From NCBI RefSeq assembly GCF_002797315.1, contig NZ_KZ454936.1, forward strand, positions 2,241,645 through 2,305,644: a stretch of 64,000 bases of DNA, written 5' to 3'. This stretch comes from Bacillus sp. FJAT-44742 (lineage in GTDB: Bacteria > Bacillota > Bacilli > Bacillales > Marinococcaceae). Below are positions 1-7,370 of the stretch, piece after piece. Every line of letters starts with the position of its first letter. Positions within the stretch are counted from its first letter, which is position 1. The notes under the pieces are model-generated. The model worked only from the letters and a program-made list of their open reading frames with translations, was not told where the DNA came from and made no database searches. The translations under genes and the position numbers were made by a program.

Positions 1-893
1 CCGTTGACTACAGTTCCTCCATTCACATGAATCGTCTGTCCTGTCACATAGGTTGAATCATCTGATGCTAAATAGACGTAACTTGGAGCAAGCTCTGCTG
101 GCTGTCCTGGCCTCTGCATCGGTGTAGGAGCCGGATCGCCAATCCCAAAGTCTTTTACCACATCTTCTGGAAAGGAACTTGGAATGAGAGGTGTCCAGAT
201 GGGGCCTGGCGCCACCCCATTTACCCTGATCCCTTTGTCAACCAGGTTTTGTGATAAAGAGCGTGTCAGGGCAACAAGGGCGCCTTTTGTTGCAGAGTAG
301 TCCATTAACACCGGCATTCCTTGATAGGCCACGATAGATACCGTATTAATAATTGAGCTGCCTTCTTTTAAGTGTGGCAAAGCGGCCTGGATGAAGTAAA
401 ACGAACCATAAATATTGGTTTGAAAAGTCCGGTGAAGCTGCTCTGAAGAAATGTCTCTGATATCTTCCTGATAATGCTGCTCGGCTGCATTATTAACCAG
501 AATATCTAATTGACCGAATTCCTCTACTGTCTTCTCAACAGCTTCCTTACAAAAGGCTTCCTCCCCTACATCTCCTGGGATAAGAAGGCATTTCCCTCCC
601 TTTTCTTCCACTAATTCTTTTGTTTTTTCAGCATCTTCATGTTCATCTAAGTAAACAATGCTGACGTTGGCTCCTTCTTTTGCATAATAGATGGCCACTG
701 ATCTGCCAATCCCGCTGTCGCCTCCAGTAATCAAAGCAACTTTATCTTTTAGCTTACCGCTGCCCTTATAAGCTGGATCTTCATATACTGGTTCTGGATT
801 CATTTTGTATTCATAGCCAGGCTGTTTGTCCTGTTCCTGTGGAGGAGTTCCCTCAGACTGCCGGCCTTTAAAGAGGTTATAGCCTTCACTCAT
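1..893 (-). CDS. SDR family oxidoreductase (general-stress YdaD/YhxC type), 3' end cut by window edge
   Basis: The reading frame runs from an ATG at 893 (ribosome site AAGGAGTG just upstream) to the left edge, so the last codons are missing. The product is a classical short-chain dehydrogenase: an N-terminal extension of about 45 residues rich in E, Q and P, then a Rossmann segment with GGDSGIGRS, the NNAA motif, and a catalytic Ser/Tyr/Lys set (NTVSIVAYQG, YSATKGA). The last visible residues, HVNGGTVVNG, are where such proteins normally end, so only a few codons are probably lost. This extended SDR group is common in Bacillus as NAD(P)-dependent general-stress oxidoreductases of unknown substrate. 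A Fur-box-like palindrome lies about 70 bp upstream (959-973). Confidence 0.85.
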   Translation of the reverse strand, partial: MSEGYNLFKGRQSEGTPPQEQDKQPGYEYKMNPEPVYEDPAYKGSGKLKDKVALITGGDSGIGRSVAIYYAKEGANVSIVYLDEHEDAEKTKELVEEKGGKCLLIPGDVGEEAFCKEAVEKTVEEFGQLDILVNNAAEQHYQEDIRDISSEQLHRTFQTNIYGSFYFIQAALPHLKEGSSIINTVSIVAYQGMPVLMDYSATKGALVALTRSLSQNLVDKGIRVNGVAPGPIWTPLIPSSFPEDVVKDFGIGDPAPTPMQRPGQPAELAPSYVYLASDDSTYVTGQTIHVNGGTVVN

Positions 894-1205
894 TGATTAA
901 CACTCCTTCTTCTATTTTAAATTTACCTAAACAGAAATAGGCAATACTAGTGTTTATCCGATAATCATTTTCATTAAACTTTTTTCCACCTTTTTCTCTC
1001 CCTTACCCTGCCCAGGATAAAAAGAAGCTGACAGCTTTTCCTCACTTTGATTTCCATTCAAACTTTTATCCATAATAAGGTCTGTAACAAAAGCCCTGCA
1101 CTACAAATGACTCATCATTTATGTAGGTAAATTTGTATATACGTCTTCTAAATAAAAGGAATATTTGTTAAAATTTTCACGAGATTAAATGACAAGGTGG
1201 TACAT
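894..1205. other. Divergent intergenic region with a Fur-box-like palindrome
   Basis: This 312-bp spacer separates the leftward SDR gene from a rightward small secreted-peptide gene. At 959-973 it holds CGATAATCATTTTCA, which matches the 7-1-7 Fur/PerR-family core (TGATAAT-N-ATTATCA) at 12 of 14 positions. The remainder is AT-rich and presumably carries both promoters. I see no other gene in it. Confidence 0.4.
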
Positions 1206-1343
1206 ATGAAAAAGCTTGCTGCAACGATATTATTTTCCTTTCTTACTTTAGTGGTTTCTGTCCCTGTTTTCTTTGCAGATTCTCTTGATGACGATAATGT
1301 TGATCAACCTGAGGAAGAAACATATTACCAAACCCAATTGTAA
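1206..1343 (+). CDS. Short secreted acidic peptide (45 aa), unknown function
   Basis: The ATG at 1206 follows a good ribosome site (AAGGTGG, 7 nt away) and the frame closes with TAA at 1341-1343, directly followed by a strong hairpin terminator. Residues 1-23 form a typical signal peptide: MKKL start, a hydrophobic core and likely cleavage after FFA. The predicted mature part is about 22 residues, acidic (DSLDDDN, PEEE) and ends in YYQTQL. I do not recognise the family. Size and layout resemble exported signalling pro-peptides such as Phr, but no Rap phosphatase gene is adjacent, so that is only a possibility. Confidence 0.6.
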   Translation: MKKLAATILFSFLTLVVSVPVFFADSLDDDNVDQPEEETYYQTQL

Positions 1344-1351
1344 GCAACGAC

Positions 1352-1388
1352 AAAACACTCATCTGTGCTCTCAGATGAGTGTTTTTTT
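1352..1388. terminator. Bidirectional rho-independent terminator
   Basis: CACTCATCTG (1356-1365) pairs with CAGATGAGTG (1372-1381), flanked by an A-run on the left and seven T on the right. It serves the rightward small peptide gene and the convergent uracil-DNA glycosylase gene. Confidence 0.85.
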
Positions 1389-2031
1389 AAGAGGTCTCAT
1401 GTTGAATTAAGGCTGCAAGTGCTTTTGCATCTTCGTAGATCATTTCTTCAAGCTTCCGATTATAAAAAACTGAGGCCGGATGAAAAAAAGGGAAAAGAAT
1501 ATATTCTTTCATTCCATAAACCAGGGTATTGTCTGTTGTATTTTTCAGTTTGAGTATTCTTGTCTTTTGCGCCTCGCCATGAATTTCTGTCATTTTGTCC
1601 TTTTTTCCTGTCAGTCTTTCATAGGCCACTCCTCCCAGCGTAACAATGATCGTCGGATCTATTTTCTCAATCTGGTAATCAAGAATAGGCGCATGGGCAA
1701 TGATTTCTTTTTTGGTCGGTTTTCGGTTCGGCCTTTTGATGACTATTTCTTCTCCTTTTTGTTTTCTGACTATTTTGTATGGGCGGCTTCTTACAGCACT
1801 TGTAATGTATACATCCTCCCGTGATATCCCTGCACTTTCAAGAAATTTATCCAGTTCCTTTCCCGCCCTGCCGGTAAATGGCTGCTTAGATATTAGCTCA
1901 TGCTCTCCAGGCGCTTCTCCAACAAACAGGACATCAGCCTGAGGATTCCCTCCGCCGATGAGAAAGCCCTCAGCAGGATACGGCTCCATTCTTTTTTTAC
2001 AGGTATCAATTAAAACTTGCGGAATTTCCAT
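1387..2031 (-). CDS. Uracil-DNA glycosylase superfamily protein, family-4-like but lacking Fe-S cysteines
   Basis: This 214-residue protein has the superfamily signature GEAPGEHE at residues 38-45 (motif 1) and HPAS at 184-187 (motif 2), as in family 4 enzymes that remove uracil from DNA. Family 4 enzymes normally bind a 4Fe-4S cluster through four cysteines. Here the only cysteine is C11, and the position corresponding to the third ligand reads Ser (ITSAVRSRP, S82). The cluster is therefore almost certainly absent. The ATG at 2031 has the ribosome site AAGGAGG. The gene is expressed alone, with terminators on both sides. A DNA-repair role is inferred from the fold; substrate preference cannot be told. 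Confidence 0.8.
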   Translation of the reverse strand: MEIPQVLIDTCKKRMEPYPAEGFLIGGGNPQADVLFVGEAPGEHELISKQPFTGRAGKELDKFLESAGISREDVYITSAVRSRPYKIVRKQKGEEIVIKRPNRKPTKKEIIAHAPILDYQIEKIDPTIIVTLGGVAYERLTGKKDKMTEIHGEAQKTRILKLKNTTDNTLVYGMKEYILFPFFHPASVFYNRKLEEMIYEDAKALAALIQHETS

Positions 2032-2055
2032 GGTTTCCTCCTTTTGGCAGAAACG

Positions 2056-2083
2056 AAAAAGGCCATCATAACAAATGATGACC
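2056..2083 (-). terminator. Terminator of the sufT-like gene
   Basis: On the minus strand GGTCATCAT pairs with ATGATGGCC, followed by TTTTTC. It lies immediately after the stop of the leftward sufT-like gene and before the uracil-DNA glycosylase gene. Confidence 0.75.
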
Positions 2084-2090
2084 CTTCGCT

Positions 2091-2438
2091 CTATGCTCGA
2101 TCTTCAGGACCTTCGTGTACGCCTAATGCGATCTTGGCGTACCTTGACATTTTACTTTTATCCCATGGTGGATCCCATACAATATTTACATCTACTTCAT
2201 TTATTTCTCCAAATTCTTTTAAATCCGATAAGGCATTTTGAATATCATTGACAATCGTTCCAGCAAGAGGACAGCCCATGGATGTCAGTGTCATTTCAAC
2301 TTTGACATTCTTGCTGTCATCAATATCCACGCCATAAATCAATCCAAGATTCACAATGTCTACTCCAAGCTCAGGGTCTTCTACATTTTCCAGCTCCCCA
2401 TACACCCGGTCAATCATTTCTTGTTTTTCCTCAGACAT
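2091..2438 (-). CDS. sufT: MIP18/DUF59 family Fe-S cluster assembly protein (SufT/PaaD-like)
   Basis: This 115-residue protein consists of one DUF59 (MIP18) domain: the ELGVDIVNLGLIYGV segment near residues 24-37 and the SMGCPLAG motif with conserved C56, followed by VDVNIVWDPPW. These small proteins take part in delivery or maturation of Fe-S clusters (SufT, YitW in Bacillus). The ATG at 2438 was chosen because GGGGAGG sits just upstream; a further upstream ATG would put that ribosome site inside the coding region. It is followed by its own terminator. The family call is solid; the client proteins are unknown. Confidence 0.85.
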   Translation of the reverse strand: MSEEKQEMIDRVYGELENVEDPELGVDIVNLGLIYGVDIDDSKNVKVEMTLTSMGCPLAGTIVNDIQNALSDLKEFGEINEVDVNIVWDPPWDKSKMSRYAKIALGVHEGPEDRA

Positions 2439-2556
2439 TTTATCCCTCCCCACATCTATGAGTACGGGCTCTATTTTCCATGAATGTAGAACCTTCTTCA
2501 CTTGTTTTAACCTTTTTTTATTTTATTTAAACCTCACTTGTACTGTATCTGACGGT

Positions 2557-2596
2557 ACAGAAAAAGAAAGATGAGGGGCGTTCTGCTCCTCATCTC
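2557..2596 (-). terminator. Terminator of the acidic surface protein gene
   Basis: GATGAGGGGC (2570-2579) pairs with GCTCCTCATC (2585-2594). On the minus strand the stem is followed by a T-rich stretch. It lies just after the stop codon at 2617. Confidence 0.75.
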
Positions 2597-2616
2597 CTTC
2601 TTATTTACATTTTGTT

Positions 2617-3648
2617 TTATGCTGCTGTCTTTCTTACTCTTACGTAAAACAGTCCTCCAAGCACAGCTGCAGCTAATCCAATAAGGATCTGTAATGGATA
2701 AGAGGAAGCTGTATCAGGAAGTCTCCCTCCTGTTTCCGTCCGCTCATCCGGTCCGCTTACACTTTTTCCCCCTGCATCAGCCGAAACCTCAGCGATAGTC
2801 TTAATTTCATTAAACTCTCCAGTCACTTGATCAATAGAATCGTAAGCAAATAATTCAGCTGATAAAATGATGTCGGCAAGAAAGTCTCCTTCTGCGTTGT
2901 ATAACTCTATTAACAGATCATATCCATTCGTCGTTTCAAGAGAAAGGAGTTCACCAAGCGTAAGAGGAAGCTTTTCTTCATCCTTGGTCAGATAAAAGTC
3001 GGCTTCAAGCTGGAAAATGCTTAACAGCTCCTGGCATATGGATAAGAGTTCGGCAATATCTTCTGCCGTTAAATCATCAGCACTTTCAAAGTAAGGAAAG
3101 CTTTCCAGCCTTTCTAGCAGTGCTTCTAATCGCTCCAGGACTCCTTCATTAAAGTCTCCGTTTTCAGTAAACAATACTTGATAAAAGTGTTCATACAACA
3201 CCCAGAATTCATCTTCATCCAAACCAAATTCTGCAAAATAATCATCATAGAGCATTTCAGCTTCTTCAAAATCTAGCTCAGCAAGCATGTGGTCAAACAG
3301 GAAAAAATCTAAATCATCAGTAAACTTGAAATCTGCTAATGTCTTGTCGTCTGCTTTAAGCAGCTGGTCAAGCTCTTCTATTGTCATCTTGTACTCTGTT
3401 AACAGCTCATGTAACGATTCGTCTGTTAGTAAGTCTCCTAAAAATGTTCTTAACTCCTCTGCATCCTCAAAATCAGAGTGCTCTGTCCCATATTCAGTTT
3501 CCAGGTACTCCTCTAACTCTTTCTGGGTCCAGTCAATCTCCTGCAGGTATAAATCAAGCTCCTCCTGCCCGGGTGCAGCATATGTATGTACCGGGACCAA
3601 CGCCAGCAGCACAACAACAGCCAAACATTTCATCAGTAAACGACTCAT
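2617..3648 (-). CDS. Sortase-anchored processed acidic surface protein (LPDTA motif)
   Basis: This 343-residue exported protein has a signal peptide (about residues 1-24, cleavage near HTYA) and a body very rich in Asp and Glu. The C-terminal sorting signal is LPDTA at 310-314, followed by a hydrophobic segment and a VRVRK tail. The architecture matches the Bacilli family of processed acidic surface proteins with LPXTA-type signals. The motif LPDTA is used by the B. subtilis YhcS sortase on YfkN. No sortase gene is present in this window, so the partner enzyme must be elsewhere. The acidic repeats look helical, with recurrent L/F spacing. A role in the salt-exposed cell envelope is inference. 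Confidence 0.8.
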   Translation of the reverse strand: MSRLLMKCLAVVVLLALVPVHTYAAPGQEELDLYLQEIDWTQKELEEYLETEYGTEHSDFEDAEELRTFLGDLLTDESLHELLTEYKMTIEELDQLLKADDKTLADFKFTDDLDFFLFDHMLAELDFEEAEMLYDDYFAEFGLDEDEFWVLYEHFYQVLFTENGDFNEGVLERLEALLERLESFPYFESADDLTAEDIAELLSICQELLSIFQLEADFYLTKDEEKLPLTLGELLSLETTNGYDLLIELYNAEGDFLADIILSAELFAYDSIDQVTGEFNEIKTIAEVSADAGGKSVSGPDERTETGGRLPDTASSYPLQILIGLAAAVLGGLFYVRVRKTAA

Positions 3649-3970
3649 GGTTTACTCCTCCTGCCATATGTAGTTGTAGGATCAAAGAATCAATTGTGAT
3701 CAAGATTAGTATAATTAGTATTTTTCTGAATTTCCACATATATTTTCTTTATTCTGCAAATAACTTAATTATTATTTTAAAACTCTTCAGTTCTCTTATA
3801 TTCTTTTTTATTCTAGCATTCTTGTATTATGTTATTCTTTGAACCATTCAAGGAAACTGGCTTTCCCTTCGTCGGCAAGCTGGTCCTCACTTGATTTACG
3901 TTCCGTTAATCTATGTACAACTGAAAAAGCCGCTCCCTCTATGAAAGGAACGGCTCTATAAAGATTTTTT
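3649..3970. other. Intergenic region between the acidic surface protein gene and proC
   Basis: The part next to 3648 holds the ribosome site and probable promoter of the leftward surface protein gene in a very AT-rich stretch. The far end holds the proC terminator (3924-3955). No gene is apparent. Confidence 0.5.
3924..3955 (-). terminator. proC terminator
   Basis: On the minus strand AGCCGTTCC pairs with GGAGCGGCT (one G-U pair), followed by TTTTTC. It lies 16 bp past the proC stop. Confidence 0.75.
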
Positions 3971-4780
3971 TCAGTCTTCAGCCTGGTCTTTGGCCCGTTG
4001 ATTTGTTGCTTGCACAGCTTTCTTAATCAATTCTTCAAACCCGGCTTCTTTTAATGTTTCTATCCCGGCAGCTGTCGCTCCTCCCGGTGACGTCACCTGT
4101 CCTCTAAGATCAGCGGGATTATGGCCTTCCTGAAGCATGGCGGCTGACCCGGCTGCCATCTGAACGACCAGCTTCCTGGCCTGCTCTCTTGTCACTCCGT
4201 ATTCCATTGCTGCCGTTTCCAAAGCTTCGCAAAATAAATACATGAAAGCAGGAGCGCTTCCTGTCACTGCCGTTAAATCATGAACCTGCTGGGCACTTAA
4301 TTCTTCATACTCCCCGATCGCGTGCAATATCACTTCTAATATATATCTATGCTCGTTGTTTACATGCTGCCCGCATACATAGGTGGACATCGACTGTTGA
4401 ACTTGCGCGGCTGTATTAGGCATGATCCATGCCACGGGGGTGCCTTCTGGAAGACGCTTCTCCATATATTCTGGATCGATCCCTGCTGCAACTGTAATGA
4501 CAAGCTGCCCATCTACAACTTCTGCCAGCTCCTTTAGTAACTCATCATGAACTCCGGGGGGAGCTGCCAGTACGATTACGTCAACCTGGCCAGTTTCCTC
4601 CTTCCACTTGGTTGTTTGCTTTACCCCGTACTGCTTCGCTTGATTATGTAAACGTTCCTCATCGGATTTATTTGAAACGATAATTCTTCCGATATCAGGG
4701 TGGCTTTGGCGAAGCAAGCCGGCGTATATTGCTTCTGCCATTCTTCCTGCTCCAATAAATAAAATGTTATTTTTCTTCAT
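3971..4780 (-). CDS. proC: Pyrroline-5-carboxylate reductase
   Basis: This 269-residue enzyme reduces 1-pyrroline-5-carboxylate to L-proline with NAD(P)H, the last step of proline synthesis, in the cytoplasm. The N-terminal Rossmann motif FIGAGRMAEAI (about residues 8-18) and the family signature in the C-terminal dimerisation domain (QLRG-type, here ADLRGQVTSPGGATAAGIETL) are intact and the length is normal. The start ATG at 4780 has AAAGGGGC upstream. The gene is monocistronic with its own terminator. Proline is a common osmoprotectant in halotolerant bacilli, but the proHJ partners are not here, so osmotic regulation cannot be claimed from this locus. Confidence 0.95.
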   Translation of the reverse strand: MKKNNILFIGAGRMAEAIYAGLLRQSHPDIGRIIVSNKSDEERLHNQAKQYGVKQTTKWKEETGQVDVIVLAAPPGVHDELLKELAEVVDGQLVITVAAGIDPEYMEKRLPEGTPVAWIMPNTAAQVQQSMSTYVCGQHVNNEHRYILEVILHAIGEYEELSAQQVHDLTAVTGSAPAFMYLFCEALETAAMEYGVTREQARKLVVQMAAGSAAMLQEGHNPADLRGQVTSPGGATAAGIETLKEAGFEELIKKAVQATNQRAKDQAED

Positions 4781-4978
4781 ATACCGCTGCCCCTTTCTTA
4801 TATGGCTCCAAGGTGATCTCTTTCTATTTTACCGTATCTTCTTTTGAGGGAACAAACTATTGAAGTTTTGCAACGAAATGCTGCTAGAATGTTACTTTTC
4901 TTCTGTGCTTTCTGGGATGCCTTTATATAATCAGAAAATATTGAACGCTTTGAGTATTAATCAGGTCGGTCTGCGGTT

Positions 4979-5071
4979 TAATTGGGTCACTTCACGCAAT
5001 AATTGGGTCATTTTTCGGGTTAATTGGGTCTATTTTCAAATAATTGGGTCAAAACCGTCACTTATTGGGTC
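4979..5071. repeat. Five TAATTGGGTC repeats with 20-21 bp spacing
   Basis: Copies start at 4979, 5000, 5021, 5041 and 5062; the last has TTATTGGGTC. The spacing of 21, 21, 20 and 21 bp equals two turns of B-DNA, so every copy faces the same side of the helix. The sequences between copies differ. This suggests either an array of protein-binding sites or a short dispersed repeat family. It is not a CRISPR, because the units are too short and the spacers only 10-11 bp. Confidence 0.75.
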
Positions 5072-5146
5072 AAACGACAAATTTCAACACCCCTCGCACT
5101 CTCACCCGCCTCCTCCCTTTCGCTCATCTCACCTTCTGCTCCCACA

Positions 5147-5182
5147 GAAAAAAGCTGTTGAGATTTTACTCAACAGCTCTTA
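5147..5182 (-). terminator. Terminator of the 96-aa hypothetical gene
   Basis: AGCTGTTGAG and CTCAACAGCT form a perfect 10-bp stem. On the minus strand it is followed by TTTTTTC. It lies 10 bp beyond the stop at 5192. Confidence 0.85.
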
Positions 5183-5191
5183 CCTACTTTT

Positions 5192-5482
5192 CTAATTGCG
5201 TAAACCGTTTAAATGACCTACACCTTTTAGCGTAATTACACTTTCTTCCACAGTGGAATCAAGAGCCTCCACAGAAATAATTCCATTTAACGTTCCCCGG
5301 TCTGTTTCAAATGTGAGTCTTTCCTTCGTGTCATCCTTCAGTGCATCTGTAAAAAAGCGCTGGTTCTCTACGCCATAAAGCTTTGCTTCCCATGATCCGG
5401 AAGTTTCATCTTCCACGATTAACTCTCCTGAAGTTATACGAAGCTCGTCATTATTCTCATTAAATACTTGATCAATTTTCAT
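5192..5482 (-). CDS. Hypothetical 96-aa protein
   Basis: The ATG at 5482 has a strong ribosome site (GGAGGAGG) and the frame ends just before a perfect terminator, so the gene is very probably real. The product is acidic and rich in alternating hydrophobic residues (ELRITSGELIVEDE, SVITLKGVGHL), which suggests a small all-beta protein. It has no signal peptide, membrane segment or cysteine. I do not recognise the family. It lies upstream of nothing else in its transcript, and the acidic lipoprotein gene precedes it by 85 bp on the same strand. Confidence 0.65.
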   Translation of the reverse strand: MKIDQVFNENNDELRITSGELIVEDETSGSWEAKLYGVENQRFFTDALKDDTKERLTFETDRGTLNGIISVEALDSTVEESVITLKGVGHLNGLRN

Positions 5483-5567
5483 TTTTGACCTCCTCCTTCA
5501 TTAAAGCTCTTACTCTTGTAATAACGCCATTCCCCGGGGAAGAAAAGATAAAACTGGGAAGAAGAGA

Positions 5568-5855
5568 TTATTCTTCATCATCTTCTTGAGTTTCTTCTAC
5601 TTCATCTCTTTCTTCCTCAGACTCCTCCAGCTCTTCATCCTCAATTGCTGGATCCTGATCCCCTTCTTCTCTCTCTTCCTGTTCTTCTTCATCTATAATT
5701 TCTTCACTATCAGCAGGTGGATCCTCTTCTTCATAATCCTCAACCGGCTCTTCATCAATCGGCTCCTCGGGAGCTTCATCTTCCTCCCCGCAGCCTGTTA
5801 GAATCCCAGCTGCTACGAGAGCCGAAGCTGCTGAGTAAACAAATTTCTTTTTCAT
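5568..5855 (-). CDS. Small, extremely acidic lipoprotein
   Basis: A 95-residue precursor has a lipoprotein signal peptide (MKKKF start) and the lipobox LTGC, giving lipidation at C22. About 46 of the 73 residues after the cysteine are Asp or Glu, with runs of E and D broken by P, S and R; there is no recognisable folded domain. Such a chain is probably extended or disordered and held on the outer face of the membrane. The ATG at 5855 follows a GGAGG ribosome site. A function in ion binding or salt adaptation at the cell surface is inference. Confidence 0.75.
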   Translation of the reverse strand: MKKKFVYSAASALVAAGILTGCGEEDEAPEEPIDEEPVEDYEEEDPPADSEEIIDEEEQEEREEGDQDPAIEDEELEESEEERDEVEETQEDDEE

Positions 5856-5944
5856 ATAGAAAAACCTCCATATTAGAAGCTGGTGTATGATAACTTCCTA
5901 TTCAAACATTTCTATTCCCACCCAAAGTATGTATTAAACAAGTC

Positions 5945-6271
5945 CTAGGCAAAGCGGAAAATATAGATGACATAGGAACAAATAGCTAACAGGCCTGTGG
6001 AAGTAATCAAAATCCATAATTGAAGGCGGCTTATGTATCGTTTCAGGACTGCCGAAGCCGTAGTTAATCCGAAAGTAAGTACCAACGTTAAAAGAAATAA
6101 ATAAACAAGGGCAGCTTCTATTCTTTCAAAGTGAAAGAAAAAAGATAGGATAAGACTGATTAAAAGAGCAATCATGAGAAAAAAAGAATATACACTTCCT
6201 TGTGCAATACGCTCTTTCGTATCTACCTTTTTCTTTTCCTCTAATTTCTTTGTTCTCGTCATTCTTGCCAT
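5945..6271 (-). CDS. Small membrane protein with three predicted TM segments
   Basis: This 108-residue protein has a very basic N-terminus (RTKKLEEKKKVDTKER) and three hydrophobic stretches, near residues 27-48, 53-74 and 84-105. By the positive-inside rule the N-terminus is cytoplasmic. The ATG at 6271 has GAAAGGGAG upstream. The gene starts 21 bp after the AEC transporter stop, so the two are probably co-transcribed. I do not recognise the family and assign no function. Confidence 0.65.
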   Translation of the reverse strand: MARMTRTKKLEEKKKVDTKERIAQGSVYSFFLMIALLISLILSFFFHFERIEAALVYLFLLTLVLTFGLTTASAVLKRYISRLQLWILITSTGLLAICSYVIYIFRFA

Positions 6272-6292
6272 GTAAGTTCTCCCTTTCTTCTA

Positions 6293-7216
6293 TTAAAAAA
6301 GTATAAAGGCAATATACACGACTGCCGTTACAGTAATGCTGCTTAAAATAGTAGAAACCAGTACCATTTGAGCCGCAAGATCAGGATTGTTGTCATATTC
6401 AAGGGCAATGGCCGCGCTGTTTCTTGACGTAGGAAAAGCACTTGAAATCAAAAGTGCCTGGGCCATCATTCCCGAAAGGTCCAATAACCATATCACAGCA
6501 AGGGCAAGCATTGGGGAAAAAAGCAGTCGTAAAAAACTGCTAATGGCTACAATTCCAAGGTTCTTATTAAGCTTTAAGTATGCTACCTGAGCGCCCAACG
6601 ACATTAAAGCCACTGCCAGAAAACCAGCTGCCGCTGAATCTAAAGGAATAGCAATGGCTGCTGGAAGAGTAATACCGGCCCAGCTGAACAACAGTCCTAA
6701 AAGAAGCGCATGAAGAACCGGCATTTTTACAAAGCCGGCAGCTGCTTTCTTCGCTCCCTGCTTCGAGGCTCCCATAGAAAACACGCCATATGTAAAGGTT
6801 AAAATGTTTTGAAACGTCATTATGATTATTTGAATTGAAGCCGCAAATGGATCATTCCGAAACACGAGAGCATTCACAGGAAGACCAAAATTGCCTTGAT
6901 TATTTAAAAGTATACTATTTTGCAAGGTTACCCTGTAATCCCGCTGGTATCCGAAAATTTTGCTGCCGGCATAGCTTGCCACCCATAACCCTGCTGCCTG
7001 AATGAAAAGAAAAAGAAGCACATTTCCTATCAATTCAAAAGAGAGGCTGCTTTCATAGATCCGCAGAAAAATAACCGCCGGAATCAAATAATAAAAGTTT
7101 ACTTTTGATAATGTAGACAAATCCATTTGGAATTTTCGTTGCAGGAGGACTCCAACAAAGATAAGAACAAACACAGGTGCAATAATTTCTGAAATAATTA
7201 ACAACAAAACGTCCAT
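6293..7216 (-). CDS. AEC (auxin efflux carrier) family transporter
   Basis: This protein of about 307 residues has ten predicted membrane segments split into two halves, typical of the AEC/BART superfamily. The core motif regions are visible (NNQGNFGLPVNALVF in the first half; SSAFPTSRNSAAIALEYDNN in the second). Bacterial members move malate, other carboxylates or amino acids across the cytoplasmic membrane; the substrate here is unknown. I prefer the ATG at 7216 (MDVLLL), because the possible upstream extension of 19 residues is polar and atypical. The three-segment membrane protein gene follows 21 bp downstream. Confidence 0.8.
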   Translation of the reverse strand: MDVLLLIISEIIAPVFVLIFVGVLLQRKFQMDLSTLSKVNFYYLIPAVIFLRIYESSLSFELIGNVLLFLFIQAAGLWVASYAGSKIFGYQRDYRVTLQNSILLNNQGNFGLPVNALVFRNDPFAASIQIIIMTFQNILTFTYGVFSMGASKQGAKKAAAGFVKMPVLHALLLGLLFSWAGITLPAAIAIPLDSAAAGFLAVALMSLGAQVAYLKLNKNLGIVAISSFLRLLFSPMLALAVIWLLDLSGMMAQALLISSAFPTSRNSAAIALEYDNNPDLAAQMVLVSTILSSITVTAVVYIAFILF

Positions 7217-7341
7217 CGGCGTCACCAACTTTTCTCTTACCACTGTAATATTTCTACCAGAAGTATAGCACACTCCCTTTTAACAAGAGGAAAAGCTCAC
7301 TTGCCCTCCTCCTCTCTTTAGTTCTTCTTACTTCTGACAAG

Positions 7342-7370
7342 AAAAAACCTGCGCCAGAAGGCACAGGTTA
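7342..7370 (-). terminator. gerW terminator overlapping its stop codon
   Basis: On the minus strand AACCTGTGCC pairs with GGCGCAGGTT (one G-U), followed by TTTTTTC. The 5' arm includes the stop codon of the gerW-like gene. Confidence 0.7.

Larger units (their letters stand above)
4781..5191. other. Intergenic region carrying the 21-bp-spaced repeat block
   Basis: This 411-bp stretch lies upstream of proC. Its right half contains five TAATTGGGTC-type repeats (4979-5071) and the terminator of the next gene (5147-5182). Reading frames across the repeat have no ribosome site and change frame inside the repeat, so I see no gene here. Confidence 0.6.

Noticed and set aside
4979-5071. CRISPR array
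   Set aside because: Repeat units of 10 bp with 10-11 bp spacers are far too short, and no cas genes are nearby.
4860-5195. Reading frame with repeated NWV tripeptides
   Set aside because: It only translates the TAATTGGGTC repeat block, has no ribosome site, and the 20-bp step in the array changes the frame of the repeat.
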